A stretch of 64,000 bases of DNA from Tretioscincus oriximinensis. Its lineage: Eukaryota; Chordata; Lepidosauria; Squamata; Gymnophthalmidae. The position numbers and the translations under genes were made by a program. The stretch is taken from assembly GCA_022410635.1 (NCBI GenBank), contig JAJVDF010000123.1:1806262-1870261 (forward strand), read 5' to 3'. The notes beneath the pieces are model-generated. The model had not been told where the DNA came from. It did no database searches and saw nothing but the letters and a program-made list of their open reading frames with translations. Of the stretch, positions 1-11,150 are shown piece after piece. Position 1 is the stretch's first letter; the number at the start of each line of letters is the position of its first letter.

Positions 1-169
1 ACGGGGGTGGGGTGGGGGGTGCGTGCACGCGCACGCATACGTACGTGTGCGTGCACGCGCGTGCTTACGCATGTGTGCGTGCACGCGCGCATGCGCATAG
101 GGACGCTTGTAGCGAGACAGGCAGAACGTCTTTCCTGCCTGTCTCACAAGCGTCCATGCGCACGCGCGC
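1..169. repeat. Alternating purine-pyrimidine tract with a long hairpin
   Basis: Positions 20-90 repeat GTGCGTGCACGCG three times about 28 bp apart, a Z-DNA-prone pattern. Positions 85-124 and 135-169 are near-complementary arms (core GGGACGCTTGT and ACAAGCGTCC) with a 10-nt loop. Confidence 0.7.
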
Positions 170-175
170 AGCTGC

Positions 176-272
176 GGTGGGGGGGTAGCGGCGGCGGCAG
201 GGGGGTAGCGGCGGCGGCAGGGGGGTAGCGGTGGAGGGGAGCAGCGGAGGGGGTAGCGGGGGCAGGGGGGGT
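176..272. repeat. G-rich tandem repeat
   Basis: About four copies of a 20-bp unit containing GGGGGTAGCGGCGGCGG, the first two identical (181-200, 201-220) and the rest drifted. G-runs at regular spacing could form G-quadruplexes. Confidence 0.75.
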
Positions 273-381
273 TAGCGGCAACCCGGGATTTTAAAACTCT
301 TTTTTAAAATCCAGCCGGGACAATAAAATTGTCCCTAAAACTGTGATTGTCCCGGTTTACCAGGACGTATGGCAACCCTAA
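273..381. mobile_element. DNA-transposon end-like fragment
   Basis: Ends with GGACGTATGGCAACCCTA, whose complement TAGGGTTGCCATACGTCC resembles hAT termini. It contains small inverted repeats such as GGACAATAAAATTGTCC. The other end is not found. Confidence 0.35.
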
Positions 382-512
382 GCATAACACAAGTATATTC
401 ATCTGCTTAGGCTGTGTAGCAACCAATGAAGGATATTACCTCTGATGTTATGATAACATAGAGCTATCATGGCCAGAAGATAGGGATCCAAAAGGGTCTT
501 TCCATTGTTTGT

Positions 513-610
513 TTGTTTATTTATTTACAGTTTTATACCGCCATATGCCCNAAGGTCTCAGGGCGGTTAACAATAAAAACACATTTAACNTATTAAAAAC
601 AACCACATCC
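513..610 (-). mobile_element. L2-type LINE or SINE tail
   Basis: TTTATTTATTTACAG, then TATACCGCCATATGCCC and AAGGTCTCAGGGCGG, the reverse complement of the L2-like tail. A few Ns. Confidence 0.6.
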
Positions 611-1304
611 AAATGATAGGGGAGGGTCAGCAGTTTCTCATATCATTTGATATTGTTCATATCAATATGTGCAGCAGAATGAGGTGAGAAAGAACAAGAA
701 TTCTGGAACTGCAAAACAGAGTGAACAGCTACAATTTGGAAGCCACGTTGGTTCATTGCCACAGTTGCAGAAAATGTAGACAGTTTTGCTGCCAAAAGAC
801 ATCTTACAAATATTGCAGTCGGGTTTCTAAGTTTTATTGTGTTGCCTGACATGTCTTCAGTTCCCAAAACAGCATTTACATTTTCACTCTGAAAAAGTTA
901 GCCCTAAAAGATACAATTCTGGTGGGAAAGAATAAACAATTGAACTACAGAATATTTTTACAGTGGTTTCTGATTACTGTTATGTGTATGTGTTTGCAAA
1001 ACTTTCTGTAATTATCCTTACTTTAAAGAAGTTGCACATTATTAAATAAAACCAGATGTCTTTGGAGTAGATTGTACACAGTAACAGCATGTGGGTTTTT
1101 CTTGATGTTATTTCCCAGAAACAATGGACTATCATTTCAGCAAATGTCTCTGGCCTCAGATATAGAGTTGCATGAAACTCCTCTGAGAAAATGAATTTTT
1201 CATCACAGTTTGAATGCAAGTTAGACATAGGGATCCTAATACCACCTTCAGATGAAATTCAACATAAACTCTTCAGAAAGCTCCACGGTCCTATTAGATA
1301 ATAT

Positions 1305-1407
1305 CAGAAGAATATCCAGAGTATTGCAACTACATACCAAAAGAGATGCTGGAGCATGGTGATTGCATGTCACCAGTGTTCAGTCTATTCTTTGGAGTGG
1401 AATCAGT
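1305..1407. repeat. 103-bp direct repeat, copy 1
   Basis: Aligns without gaps to 1925-2027 with about 12 differences (88% identity). Not recognised. Confidence 0.7.
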
Positions 1408-1924
1408 TTTCCAGAGCAACTATGGCTGGATTCACTCCTACTACCACCAAGGATAGTGGCAGCAGGAATAAGTTAAAGGTGCAAGCAATCAGGGCTTTTT
1501 AATACCTCATTTTTATTTTTGCTTTTATTGTTGGCTGTCCTAAGACATTCAGGTACAGGGAGGTCTATAAGTGCCCTCCTTTAACTAATTCATGTTCTGC
1601 AAATTGCAGCAACTGTCACTCTTCGGGACACCAATGGGCACAATTAGTGTCCATCAACTTGAAGCTACACTATTGGGCAAGATGCCTTCTGTAAGCCTGC
1701 CCCCCTTGCTGATATGGCATTCTGCTGTGCAGTGGCACAATGCACNCATCAGTACTGGGGGTGGGGGTGGGTCTGCAGTAACCCAGCCAGCCCCAAAAGA
1801 CAGCTTTGCTGATGGTCTCAAAATTGGTGATGGTAAGAGCCAGAGCGGGCGGCCAGGGCAGCGTGGAGCCNGGGCAATGAGGGTGGTGCTAGAAGGCCGT
1901 TCCATTCACGGGCTTTGGAACAGC

Positions 1925-2027
1925 CAGAAGAATACCCAGAGTATTGCAACTATATACCAAAAGAGGCCCTGGAGTTTAGTGATTGCATGTCACCAGTGTT
2001 TAGTCTATTCTCTGGAGCTGAATCAGT
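1925..2027. repeat. 103-bp direct repeat, copy 2
   Basis: Second copy, 620 bp downstream of the first. One frame stays open in both copies and reads EYPEYCNYIPKE then CMSPVFSLF, but neither extends into a recognisable protein. Confidence 0.7.
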
Positions 2028-2409
2028 AAATAGTATAAAGCCCAAATTCCAGTGTCCCAGTCTTCCAAACAGTTGTAATATGCAGCTGACATTCCACTCT
2101 ACAGATTGCATTAGCACTCAGAGTAGGTAACATGTATTTTGATTATGAGTGTTACCTACTGTTGACCCCTGTTATGTAGTTTCTTACCCAATCTGTCTTA
2201 AAGAAAAAGATGTCTTCAGAACCATGAAATCTTCAATATTAAGGAGACCTTTGGCAAACTTCAACCCAGGCTTAGAGGTAGATTTTTTTTTAAAGTTGTC
2301 TTTCATTAGAGATTCAGTTCACCCAGAGGCCACACTTCTAGTAGTTTTGATTGCATTCCAAAGGTTACTACATGTTTCACACATTTGTAGTACTAGTGAG
2401 GTGTGAGTG

Positions 2410-4860
2410 ACACATAGTTTTGCAGCCCTCATGTCATCTTATTGCTAGGACAGCATGAAAAAGGTATACTTCAGTTTTAACAACCACAGTGAAAGACAGC
2501 TTCTATAGTGCTTTTTCCTGGGGCACACTGCACTATGCCATGGCACCAAAAACAGGAACCACACAGGCGCAAAAACAGTGCTGGGAATTCAGCACAGTGC
2601 AACTGTGCATAGAACACATTTCAGCCCCCTCCAGATGAGCTGTTTAAATTCAGAATTTATTTTAAATTCGGAATAACCCAATTGCTCCTTCTCCTCACCC
2701 TTCTGTGATACCATAGCAATGAATGATGTATCAACAGGGAATTGTATTCCTTCCTTTTGCAATCCCAAGAACCTGCATGCACAGTCTCCCAGTTGGTTGC
2801 TCTCCCCTCTCCCTCATAAATCTGAGCTCCAGCATGCATGTCTTGACAAATCTCCAGTTTTTCCACGTGTATATGCCAGACCATTCAGGAAAAAGGGAAC
2901 TCTGCTATCAAACAGCTTATAAGCACGGTCAGGAAAATGTGGGGCAATGGATTACTGAATTTCCGTGATTGTGTGAGGAAGAATCTTTGTGAAATAACTG
3001 TCAACGTGGTAGCAAACCCTTGCCTAGAGGAGGTCTTCGCTGAATTTCATGCTGGCAGATTCCTGGATGTCTGTCACCACACATCACCGATTGGAAAGGT
3101 CAGTGCATATCATCCCAGTGACAATAGTTAGCAGCATGCATCTGGGCACACCCGAGGTCAGACACAGAACCTAGTGGCATTTTTCTGATTTCAAGGCATA
3201 TTTCTGAAACCTAGTAAAATGTTNCCCCTGAGAAATTTCAGTGCTAAGAACTTTTATTTCCCACCACTAAAGTTAATGCAGGTTGACATGAATTGGCTGA
3301 ATAATCAGCCATCTACTCCACACTTGGGTTGGAGAAAGTGCTGTGGTTGATACAGATACAATTATCAGATACAATGTGCAGAGCTTGCCAAAAGCAGACA
3401 TGAACATATTTTCTATTATATAAATACATATTCCTAGCAATTGATAAAATTCTGTGTAAGCAGCAATGTTACACTCCATAGAATCGAATATATTTTTGTG
3501 TAGTAAAACCCCAATATGGTTTGTGGTATAAAGCTTTTCTTGCTCAATGCAGGGTTTAGAAAGATTGACATACTAATATTCTAGGATCTTTCCATTCTCA
3601 TTTGAATCTGTTTACAGCATGATGATTTAACACTATGGAACTGCAATAAGTGATTTGACAGCTAAATGCGAGTAATTTTCTTTATATACCACTGTGGCAT
3701 TTCACAAAATGGAGCCAGAGCTCTGGTCTGATAGTATGCTCTGGAAAAAAGCAAATAGTGTGTGGAAGAATTATGCAAACTTATGCAAAGTTTCTAGCAG
3801 CTGCCACTATACAATGTTGTACAGCTTTAACAACAGCCCAGGATTAACTGAAGACGTTAACTTGGCTTCATGCTGCCCAACATTTTCTTATCAGTCCATA
3901 AAGTGCCAGGGATTCAAAACCCAGACTAACGCAGACAATTAAAAGTACAATATTATGCAATTTTATTTGGGCATTCTGGGAACTGTAGTATAAATAAGGC
4001 TCTGTTAGAGATCTGTAGTCTTTCTGCCTTTCTCAGAATGAAGAGAAATTGCAAATCAGAAGTCAATATAAATGTGATAGTAGTATTCACTTAACAATGT
4101 AAACGCCCACATATAAACTGAAAATCTGTGATTTTTATTGGTCTTAATTGTGATTTGCTGCTTCAAAATGTTTGCCGTTGAACCTGTTATATATCTCCAT
4201 AAAAGCCAGCAGTTTGAAATCTTGTAAGAACATATTTTTTTAAAAAATGCCAATGCCCCATTTCAAACTAGTAGGAAGAACTGACCCGAATTGTTGAAAG
4301 GGTAAAAGACTATTCGTGTATGCAGGCAAGCGTGTGCAAAAACATACACTGGAATACAAAAATGATTTTCACTCAGCCTTGAAGGAACTGACCAAAACAG
4401 CACATAAATGCCTGTCTCAGTACTGCCACGTCTTCTGCTGTCCCTAAAGCCTCTCTGTTTTATGACTATCACGCCTTGGAAGAGGTGTGGAATTTTATAA
4501 CAGTTATAGCTGCTTCCTCCCCCCACCTCCAGTTTAATATACGGGGTTATAAAAACTCCAAGCCTAGCACAATATTCCACAGAAAAGATATGGGTGATTA
4601 TAATGAGAGAACAAGTCAACGAGAGAAAATAAATCAAAGCTGGGGTAGAACTCTGAAGGTTCCTTGACTCTGAAACTTATGAGATGAAAAATGATAGGCG
4701 AAGGACTCCACAATAGTGTCTGCTCCTAAATGCTATGAAACAGTCATCTAAAAAAAATATTGATAGTTAAAAAAAAGGATTACTAAATACTGTATGTGCC
4801 TAAAATTTTCAGGCTAACACTAAGGATCCTTCAAAAACTTAACTGTCCAATTTGTGCTTG
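2410..4860. other. Intergenic, nothing recognised
   Basis: AT-rich sequence with only short chance reading frames on either strand. No repeat family from elsewhere in the window matches clearly. Confidence 0.5.
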
Positions 4861-4899
4861 AAAAATCCTCTCTGATATGATTACCTCCACATCGTCATC

Positions 4900-5235
4900 A
4901 TTTCCATAGTAAGGGGGTTAGTAGTACTTGAAGAAATTAGGCTGACCAGATGACCCCTTTTGGGGTGTGTGTGTTGAAAACCCGTTTTGGGGGTGCGTCC
5001 CGGTGTTTTCTGAGCAAAAACAAATTAAAAACAAAAGAAAAAACTGGGAGGCACCACAAAGCCAGGTTTTCAACNACCCCCACCCCAAAAGGGGTCATCT
5101 GGTCAGCCTAGAAGAAATAGATATGTCTACAAAAATTTATGNCACCTACCTTTCTCCTGTTAGACTCCAAGTGCTACTAGCTACCTTGCAGGACTTTTTG
5201 AACTAAGACTAACACAACTATTTCTCTGAAATCGA
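4900..5235 (+). repeat. R2 repeat split by hAT MITE copy 1
   Basis: Left part ends GAAGAAAT; right part resumes AGATATGTCTACAAAAATTT and goes on to GACTAACACAACTATTTC. The MITE at 4938-5110 separates them. Confidence 0.6.
4938..5110. mobile_element. Palindromic hAT-type MITE, copy 1
   Basis: The ends TAGGCTGACC and GGTCAGCCTA are exact inverted repeats, and the arms stay complementary through most of the element. A perfect 8-bp target duplication GAAGAAAT flanks it (4930-4937 and 5111-5118). It sits within a diverged interspersed repeat. Confidence 0.9.
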
Positions 5236-5369
5236 TTTTCATAGTATTATTTCTTTTTGAAAAAATGAAATTATATTTGTATGCAATTTTGATTTTTCCA
5301 AACAGCAAACAATCAGCATTTTGAACAATTCTGTTCAAGTTACAGTATCAGTTAGGATTACCATGTCTG

Positions 5370-5500
5370 CATATGAAGAAGTATGAAGAAGTAGATATGT
5401 TCGTGAAAGATAATGTTGCCTATTTTTGTTGTTGTTATTGTTTATCTCCAAGGTGCTACAAGCCCCACTTGCTCAAAATAGGTTAACACAGCTTCTTTTA
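5370..5500 (+). repeat. R2 repeat, diverged
   Basis: GAAGAAGTAGATATGTTCG, GTTGCCTA and CAAGGTGCTACAAGCCCC in the R2 order. Confidence 0.5.
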
Positions 5501-6039
5501 TCCTGGAATCTATAAAAAAATGGCTTCAACCTATCTTAAGTCAATAGTGCAGTTGTTCTAATATTGCTTTAACCGGACTCTTAATGCAAGGCGCATCTGC
5601 CCATTTCTAGCTCTTAATTTCAGCTTTGACATTTTTCATTTCTTTCTGTTTCTGAACCAGTGTTTTTATGGGTGTACAGAGTGTTATATATTTTATGTCT
5701 TTGACCTTAGTAAATGTTGAAAGATTGAAAATAGCTGCAAATTGTAGAATGTATTTGGCTCCCTCTCCTGACTAAATAGTTAAAGGACACTTGGGGAGGG
5801 AAGGGAAAAGCAGTAACCTATTTATTGAATAGTTAATCCCTTTTAAGAGAAAAAGCAGAACAAAATAATTCAACTAACGCCGTTTGAATGCACTTGATGC
5901 ATGATTTCTTCAGTTTTCATTCACAAACTTTGGTCATGATGAGCTATTCAAAAACAACAAGCTTCAAACTAACTTTTAAAATACAAAGCTTTCTTTTTAT
6001 TCTTTCAAAGAAGTAGCTGTTAATCTGGGTCCAAAATAT

Positions 6040-6835
6040 CTAGCAAGGAGGTCTCGTAACACCTTAGATTANGCTGACCAGATTTTCTGAGGCCCAAACC
6101 NGGGTAATTAATATTCATGCTAATTTGCATATTTGTAAATATGCAAATTACCCGCCAACATGCACTCCCTTCCAAAATTCCCTCCCGANAAATCAGTGAA
6201 GCGTGTGAGAATCTTTTTAAGTATGTGAGAATTTTTAAACTGTGTGAGAATTTTTGGAGAGCATCAGAAATTTGCATTTTTTAATTTTTTTACAGAGGGT
6301 AGGTTGCCTTCAGGAGTTGGCCCCGGTTGCTAGAGACCCCTAGTGTTGGTTCAGTGTATTGTTTTTTTTAAAAAAAATCATTTATTTAAGTGTGTGAGAA
6401 TTGTTTGAAGTGCATGAGAAATTTTATTTTTTACTGAGAGCAGGGTGCTTTCAGGAGCTGCCCCTTGTTGCCAGAACCCCCTAGTGATTAAAAAAAAAAT
6501 TAAGTGTGTGAGAATTTTTAATGTTTACTGAGGGGAGGGTACCTTCAGGAGCTGGCCCCAGATGCCAGAGCCCTCTAGTGGTGGTGCAGTGAATTTTTTT
6601 CAAAAACATTTTTTTTATTTTTCCCCTCTGCAAAAACCAGGGAAATGGTCCCCCCGTGGGAGGGCAGAGTAGACACCCCAAAACCGAGTTTACACACACA
6701 CACAAAAGGGGGCACCTGGTCAGCCTACCTTAGATAGACTTGCCTACAAAAGTTCATGCTGCCTACTTTTTTCTTGTTAGTCTCCAGGATGCTACAAAAA
6801 ACCTTGTTAGATATTCTTTGTAAGATTATAAGCAT
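6040..6835 (+). repeat. R2 repeat split by hAT element copy 2
   Basis: The part after the element, AGACTTGCCTACAAAAGTTC through TAGTCTCCAGGATGCTAC, is R2. The preceding bases are too diverged to align with confidence. Confidence 0.5.
6070..6727. mobile_element. Longer relative of the hAT MITE, copy 2 (658 bp)
   Basis: It has the same terminal repeats (one base is N at left) and a perfect 8-bp duplication CCTTAGAT at 6062-6069 and 6728-6735. The interior is unlike the short palindromes: three imperfect tandem units of about 110-150 bp, each with GTGTGAGAATT, a TTCAGGAGYTG block and CCCTAGTG. No transposase frame is seen, so it is a non-autonomous derivative. Confidence 0.85.
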
Positions 6836-6907
6836 GTCTGAGAAATGGAAGAATGGAGTGGGAAGGAATCAAGCTAAANTTTTTGAAGAAAATTTCTGGC
6901 TTCTACA

Positions 6908-7085
6908 GAATATTATTTATTTATTTATATTTATACCTCATCCTATACCCAAAGGTCCCAGGGCAGCCAACAATACATAATGACATTAAAACGGTATCAA
7001 AACAGTATCTAAAAGTGGAAAGAAAAATGTTATTTCTTCAACCCAAAGGCCAGGTTAAAGATGTGGCATGTTCCCAAATCCCTGG
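6908..7085 (-). mobile_element. L2-type LINE tail
   Basis: ATTTATTTATTTATA, CCCAAAGGTCCCAGGGCAGCC and the following AAAACAGTATCTAAAAGTGG block match the copy at 38.2 kb. Confidence 0.6.
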
Positions 7086-7139
7086 CTAAATACTGAGTGG
7101 GTGGGTGTGGGTTTATATGTGTGTTGAAAGACACACATT

Positions 7140-7255
7140 TTGGGTGGTTCCAAAGGCCTTTTGCAGGGAATCGAAAGTAGGTGAAGGTTTTCACTCTCTT
7201 TTTGTTTGAAAATACCCAGATGNAATTGCAGGCCACTATGTAAGACAGAATCCAA
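7140..7255 (+). mobile_element. CR1 3' scrap
   Basis: Contains TTTTGCAGGGAATC and AGGCCACTATGTAAGACAGAAT, matching the region just before the CR1 3' end. Strongly diverged. Confidence 0.45.
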
Positions 7256-7432
7256 GTATGCTCACCACATACATCCCAGGCGGCCCTCTGAAGACCGGTT
7301 TAATTTTACATTGTACCATGCTGGAGGCAAGGAAATGTGGAACGTGGGAAATGAGGGTTTGGCAAAGCACTGCCACAGAGTTATTAACAATAAACTCATA
7401 TAATTCCAAGTACCAAAAGAGAATTTATGCTT

Positions 7433-7608
7433 GGGAGCCAGTTTGGTGTAATGGTTGAGGGTTGGACTCGTANCTGGACTCTCGGTTCGACTCTCTTCTC
7501 CTCCACGAAAGCCAGCAGGATGACCTTGGGCCAGTCACAGTTCTTTGAACTCTCTCAGCCCCACCTACTCCACAGTGTGTCNGTTGTGGAGAAAGCAACA
7601 AAAGCTAT
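7433..7608 (+). repeat. tRNA-derived SINE (family A), 3'-truncated
   Basis: Begins GGGAGCCAGTTTGGTGTAAT with tRNA-like A- and B-box sequence (CGGTTCGACTC), then the GACCTTGGGCCAGTCACAG body. The L2-like tail is missing. Confidence 0.75.
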
Positions 7609-8044
7609 AATTCAATAGGCGAAATCTCTAAACTAAAATGTAAGCTTCACCCTATTTTGTTTAAGATCTTATTATGAAGTCTTGTGACATAATATGGCCC
7701 AGAAGATATGCTTTACAAAGTTTTTGAAGCTCTCTTTCTTCTTGTTTTTCTTAATGAGAGAATTTCACTGGAACTGAACTGGATGCCATGTTTGAAGCCA
7801 ATTGAACTGTTCGCCATTTTTTCTAAATTCAGGNGTTGTGCACTGTTCCCAATAGCGATTAGTGAACAGAATTTTTAAAATAATATAGCTCTGTTTTTTA
7901 ATATGTTACAAGTCATGAAAAAAGTACTTCATTACGCAAGGCTCCCCTTATGTTCTTATAAGCGGAGTGACAGACGTAAACAAGACTACATACTCAGCTC
8001 TTAAAGAAAATAGGACGTAGCTTGCATTTTTGTTCGGAGATTTA

Positions 8045-8771
8045 GCTTATAGATAAGGTTCCAGATGTAAACAATAACAAATCACCGGCTTCCTGTCTCT
8101 ATTTCCTGGCAGAATTTCTGTTTCCTGTTTTATGGTTTTAAGTTGTGTTTCTCCCTGCTTTTCTATGCTGTTTTTTTCCACAATGACAAGTGCCAATTTT
8201 AAAAGCTTGGATGCCCAGCAGCTTCGCGAGCCTGGCAGTAGCAACAGCCTAAATGTAAAAAAAGTGAAACAGAGCTGTGGGTTCTCCATGGGGCCTGCTG
8301 GGAAGTGTAGTCTAAGCAGCACGCAGCCTTTTCTGTCCAGCCTGAGCTGGGCCTTGCCATGCAGGCTACAGCCCTCAGCCTGCACTGTTGCTAACCCAAC
8401 TATTTAGCCAATTTGTGCCCTGTCCCGTCCACAGGAAACATTTTTGCTGCTTACAGGAAGTTGGCTGGGGAGGGAACCCGTCTATATCTGTTTCAGTTAT
8501 AGTGATACTTTTACTATGAAACATTTGTTGTTTTTATTGCTTCAATTGGTAAAAAGTTAAGTATCGGACATTTAATCAAAAAAGTATTTCTGTGAAATAA
8601 AGTCCCTGTTTCTACTGAGCATTATTCCGGCTTGTTTCTCGGGANAGACATTGGCCATCCATATGCCAGTGTATGTTATGGCAGACCCTATTCATGGCCT
8701 GCTATAGCCTACCCTAGCATGTGGATGGCAGGCTCTTATTCCGAGGTATAGCCCAGAATACAACTCAATGG
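8045..8771 (+). repeat. Unclassified interspersed repeat R1, copy 1
   Basis: It shares with the 9.9-11.15 kb region, in order, ACCAGCTTCCTGT-like, TGTTTTATGGTTTTAAGTTG, AAGCTTGGATGCCCAGC and GGTAGGCTCTTATTCC blocks, at perhaps 75-80% identity by eye. Family unknown; no coding frame. Confidence 0.65.
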
Positions 8772-8988
8772 TAGGCTGACCAGATGACCCCTTTTTTGGG
8801 GTGGTGGTGGTTTGAAAACCTGGTTTTGGGGGTGCCTCCCANTTTTTTCTGAGGAAATTTATTTCAAAAAAAAATTTTTTTTTCGATTTTTTTTTTTGTT
8901 TTTTAATTTTTTTTCCTCAGTAAAAACCATGAGGCACCCCAAAAATGGGTTTTCAACCCCTCCCAAACGGGGTCATCGGGTCAGCCTA
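8772..8988. mobile_element. Palindromic hAT-type MITE, copy 3
   Basis: Terminal inverted repeats TAGGCTGACCAGATGACC and the matching right end, with an A/T-rich centre. The flanks do not show a clear 8-bp duplication. It lies just upstream of the TTPAL promoter. Confidence 0.85.
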
Positions 8989-9060
8989 CAAACGTATTTA
9001 ACTGGAAAACTCCACACAGGCAAGCACACACTTGGTTTACTGCAGAGACTTGAAAAAAAA

Positions 9061-9270
9061 ATGGCGTCTGGCTGGGTTTGGGTTGGTAGACGCGAGGAGG
9101 AGCGTCGACGGCCGCGCAAAGACGAACGAAATGCTAGGTCGCCCGTGATGCGCATGCGTGGTACGTAGTACGACATTTTGTGACGTTGGCGAGTCTGGGG
9201 AGTTTTTCGTCTGGCAGGAGCGAAGGCGGCCGAAGCGTTTTGCTGGAGTAGAAGAACTGGAATCATATTG
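9061..9270 (+). promoter_or_regulatory. TTPAL: TTPAL promoter and non-coding exon 1
   Basis: This is a local GC- and CpG-rich patch in AT-rich DNA. It holds an NRF1-type palindrome TGCGCATGCG at 9149-9158 and a YY1-type AAAATGGCG at 9058-9066. A consensus donor (GTGAGT at 9271) follows ATCATATTG. The next acceptor in frame with TTPAL is at 11790, so the segment ending at 9270 fits a 5' UTR exon. The transcription start is not determined. If transcription starts upstream of 9061, the mRNA would carry a 35-codon upstream ORF at 9061-9168. Confidence 0.65.
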
Positions 9271-9882
9271 GTGAGTTAAAATCGGATGGTTCTTACTCGC
9301 CCTCCCTTCTCTTTCCCGCTCGCTCGCTCCTAATGACCGAGAGGGGGAGGAAATTAGACAAGAATTTGCTTCTTGGGAGGAATGTGGCTGCGAGGCGGAA
9401 GGCAGAACCTCTGGATGCCCCTTGGTTATTGCACCACAGCTGGATATTGCACGATAAAGCATGGATATTCTGGAATGAATCCGTCCCCACGGTGCTTTAT
9501 TGTGGAATCTCCAGTTTTAGTGGAATAAATGAAGTGATGTGAGGATGCAACCTGGGTTTTTAACCCAGGGAACGATGGGCGCAAGTTCATTACTCCAGTG
9601 GCTGCCTTAGATCCAGGGCACACACAACAGCCCTGCGGGTTTCTGCCTTGTCTTTTGCCCTGCGGCTCCTTGTCTTTAGGCAGCCACTGTTTTAATAGCG
9701 ACAGAAACATCAGATTCCGGTGCCCATGTGATACCTCCTAGAACAAACCAGAACTTTGTCTGCCAAGCCATCAAGAGTTATTTTAATTGGTGTACCTAAT
9801 ACCCCCACCNCCCCCCACCCCTCTTTCTGCTGTCACTCTGTAAAGAATATACCGATATTACTAAATGCCTCAAAGTCTTTCA

Positions 9883-11150
9883 GTTCTATAGTCGGGGTGC
9901 CAGGTGTAAACAGTAACAAACTGCCAGCTTCCTGTGACTTTGGGGCCTGACAGGATTTTTGTTGGCTGTTTTATGGTTTTAAGTTGGGTTCCTACCTGTT
10001 TTTTCTAAGCTGTTTTTTCCCCACAATGTTAAGTGTTTATTTATTATAGAAGCTTGGATGCCCAGCCGTTTCATGAAGCTGCCAGTAGCAGCAGCCTGAA
10101 TGTGAAAAATGTGAAATAGAGCTGTTGTTGTTGAGCCTTTGGCAGGGCTTGTTGGGAAATGTAGTCCAGACAGCCTGCAAGCTCTTCTGCCCAGCCTGTG
10201 CTAGGCTCTGCCTTACAGACTATTTGCATCTTGCCCTGGGAGGAAGGAAGCCTCTTTAGCAAGTCCAGTCTCGTCCACAGAAAACATATTTTCGGCTTAA
10301 AGGATGTTTGTTTTTTTNAAATTGAATTTTTATTGGTATATTTAAATATGACATTATATGATTACACACATATATATGTTGAAAACAACCATCATTCTTA
10401 TATGTCATACTATAAAAGAAAAAACCTCCACCACACCACAATGTGCTCCCCTCCCCTCCCCCCCCTACTTGAGGATATCCAACTCAGTCTTAAGTAAATC
10501 TTTTCAAATCCAAAATCCAATATATTGTAAATGCCGTGGNTGAATACATCTTATGAAATATCACATAGGAAATGAAGGCCCTCCACTTTATATTCCATGT
10601 TGTATGGGATAAAATTCCCAATCTTTTTAGCCTTCTTTCCCTTAAAAAATCAAAGAGTACAATTTCTGCCATATAATCATACCAGGCTTCCTGGGTCCAT
10701 TTATCTTTGTCTTTCCATCCTCTTGCTATCTGAATATGAGCTGCCCTTATCCCTTGCTTAAGTATATATACCTTATCCCACCCTAATTGTCTTAAATTCT
10801 TATTTCCTATAAGGACCTCCTTCACCACAGGGATATTTACCTGGAGTATATTTGTAAGTTCCCTTGTAATCTCCTCCCAATACTTCTTTACTTCTCTGCA
10901 ATCAAACCACATATGCATATAAGTCCCTATATCTGTACCACAATGCCAACACAATGGGCTTAAAGGATGTTGGCTGGATGCCCTGTCTATACTCTTTTCT
11001 AGTACACAAAATTTTGAACTATTCTGCACACCATACTGAGTCTTATTATGGGAACTAGCTTAAAATATGCTAGTGCAGTGTAAAATATGTTGCACTGGCA
11101 TGTAGATGGTAGGCTCTTATTCCAAGATAATCTCAAAATATAACTGAGAA
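9883..11150 (+). repeat. Unclassified interspersed repeat R1, copy 2, split by an L1-like insert
   Basis: Same order of blocks as copy 1. The L1-like fragment at 10309-10956 interrupts it with a 15-bp duplication. It lies in TTPAL intron 1. Confidence 0.65.
10309..10956 (-). mobile_element. L1-like LINE 3' fragment with perfect target duplication
   Basis: On the - strand a 150-residue frame begins CWHCGTDIGTYMHMWFDC and continues REVKKYWEEITREL, the zinc-knuckle C-terminal domain of L1-type ORF2. The A-rich 3' tail lies at the left edge. The 15-bp sequence GGCTTAAAGGATGTT occurs directly at 10294-10308 and 10957-10971, so the insert is bounded exactly. It is 5'-truncated and dead, but little decayed. 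Confidence 0.88.

Noticed and set aside
8812..9168. 118-residue + strand frame
   Set aside because: Begins in a hAT MITE and runs into TTPAL exon 1; only the last 35 codons are of interest as a possible upstream ORF.
10490..11029. 179-residue - strand reading frame as a host gene
   Set aside because: It is the C-terminal part of an L1-like ORF2 inside an insert with a 15-bp target duplication; its first residues run into flanking sequence.
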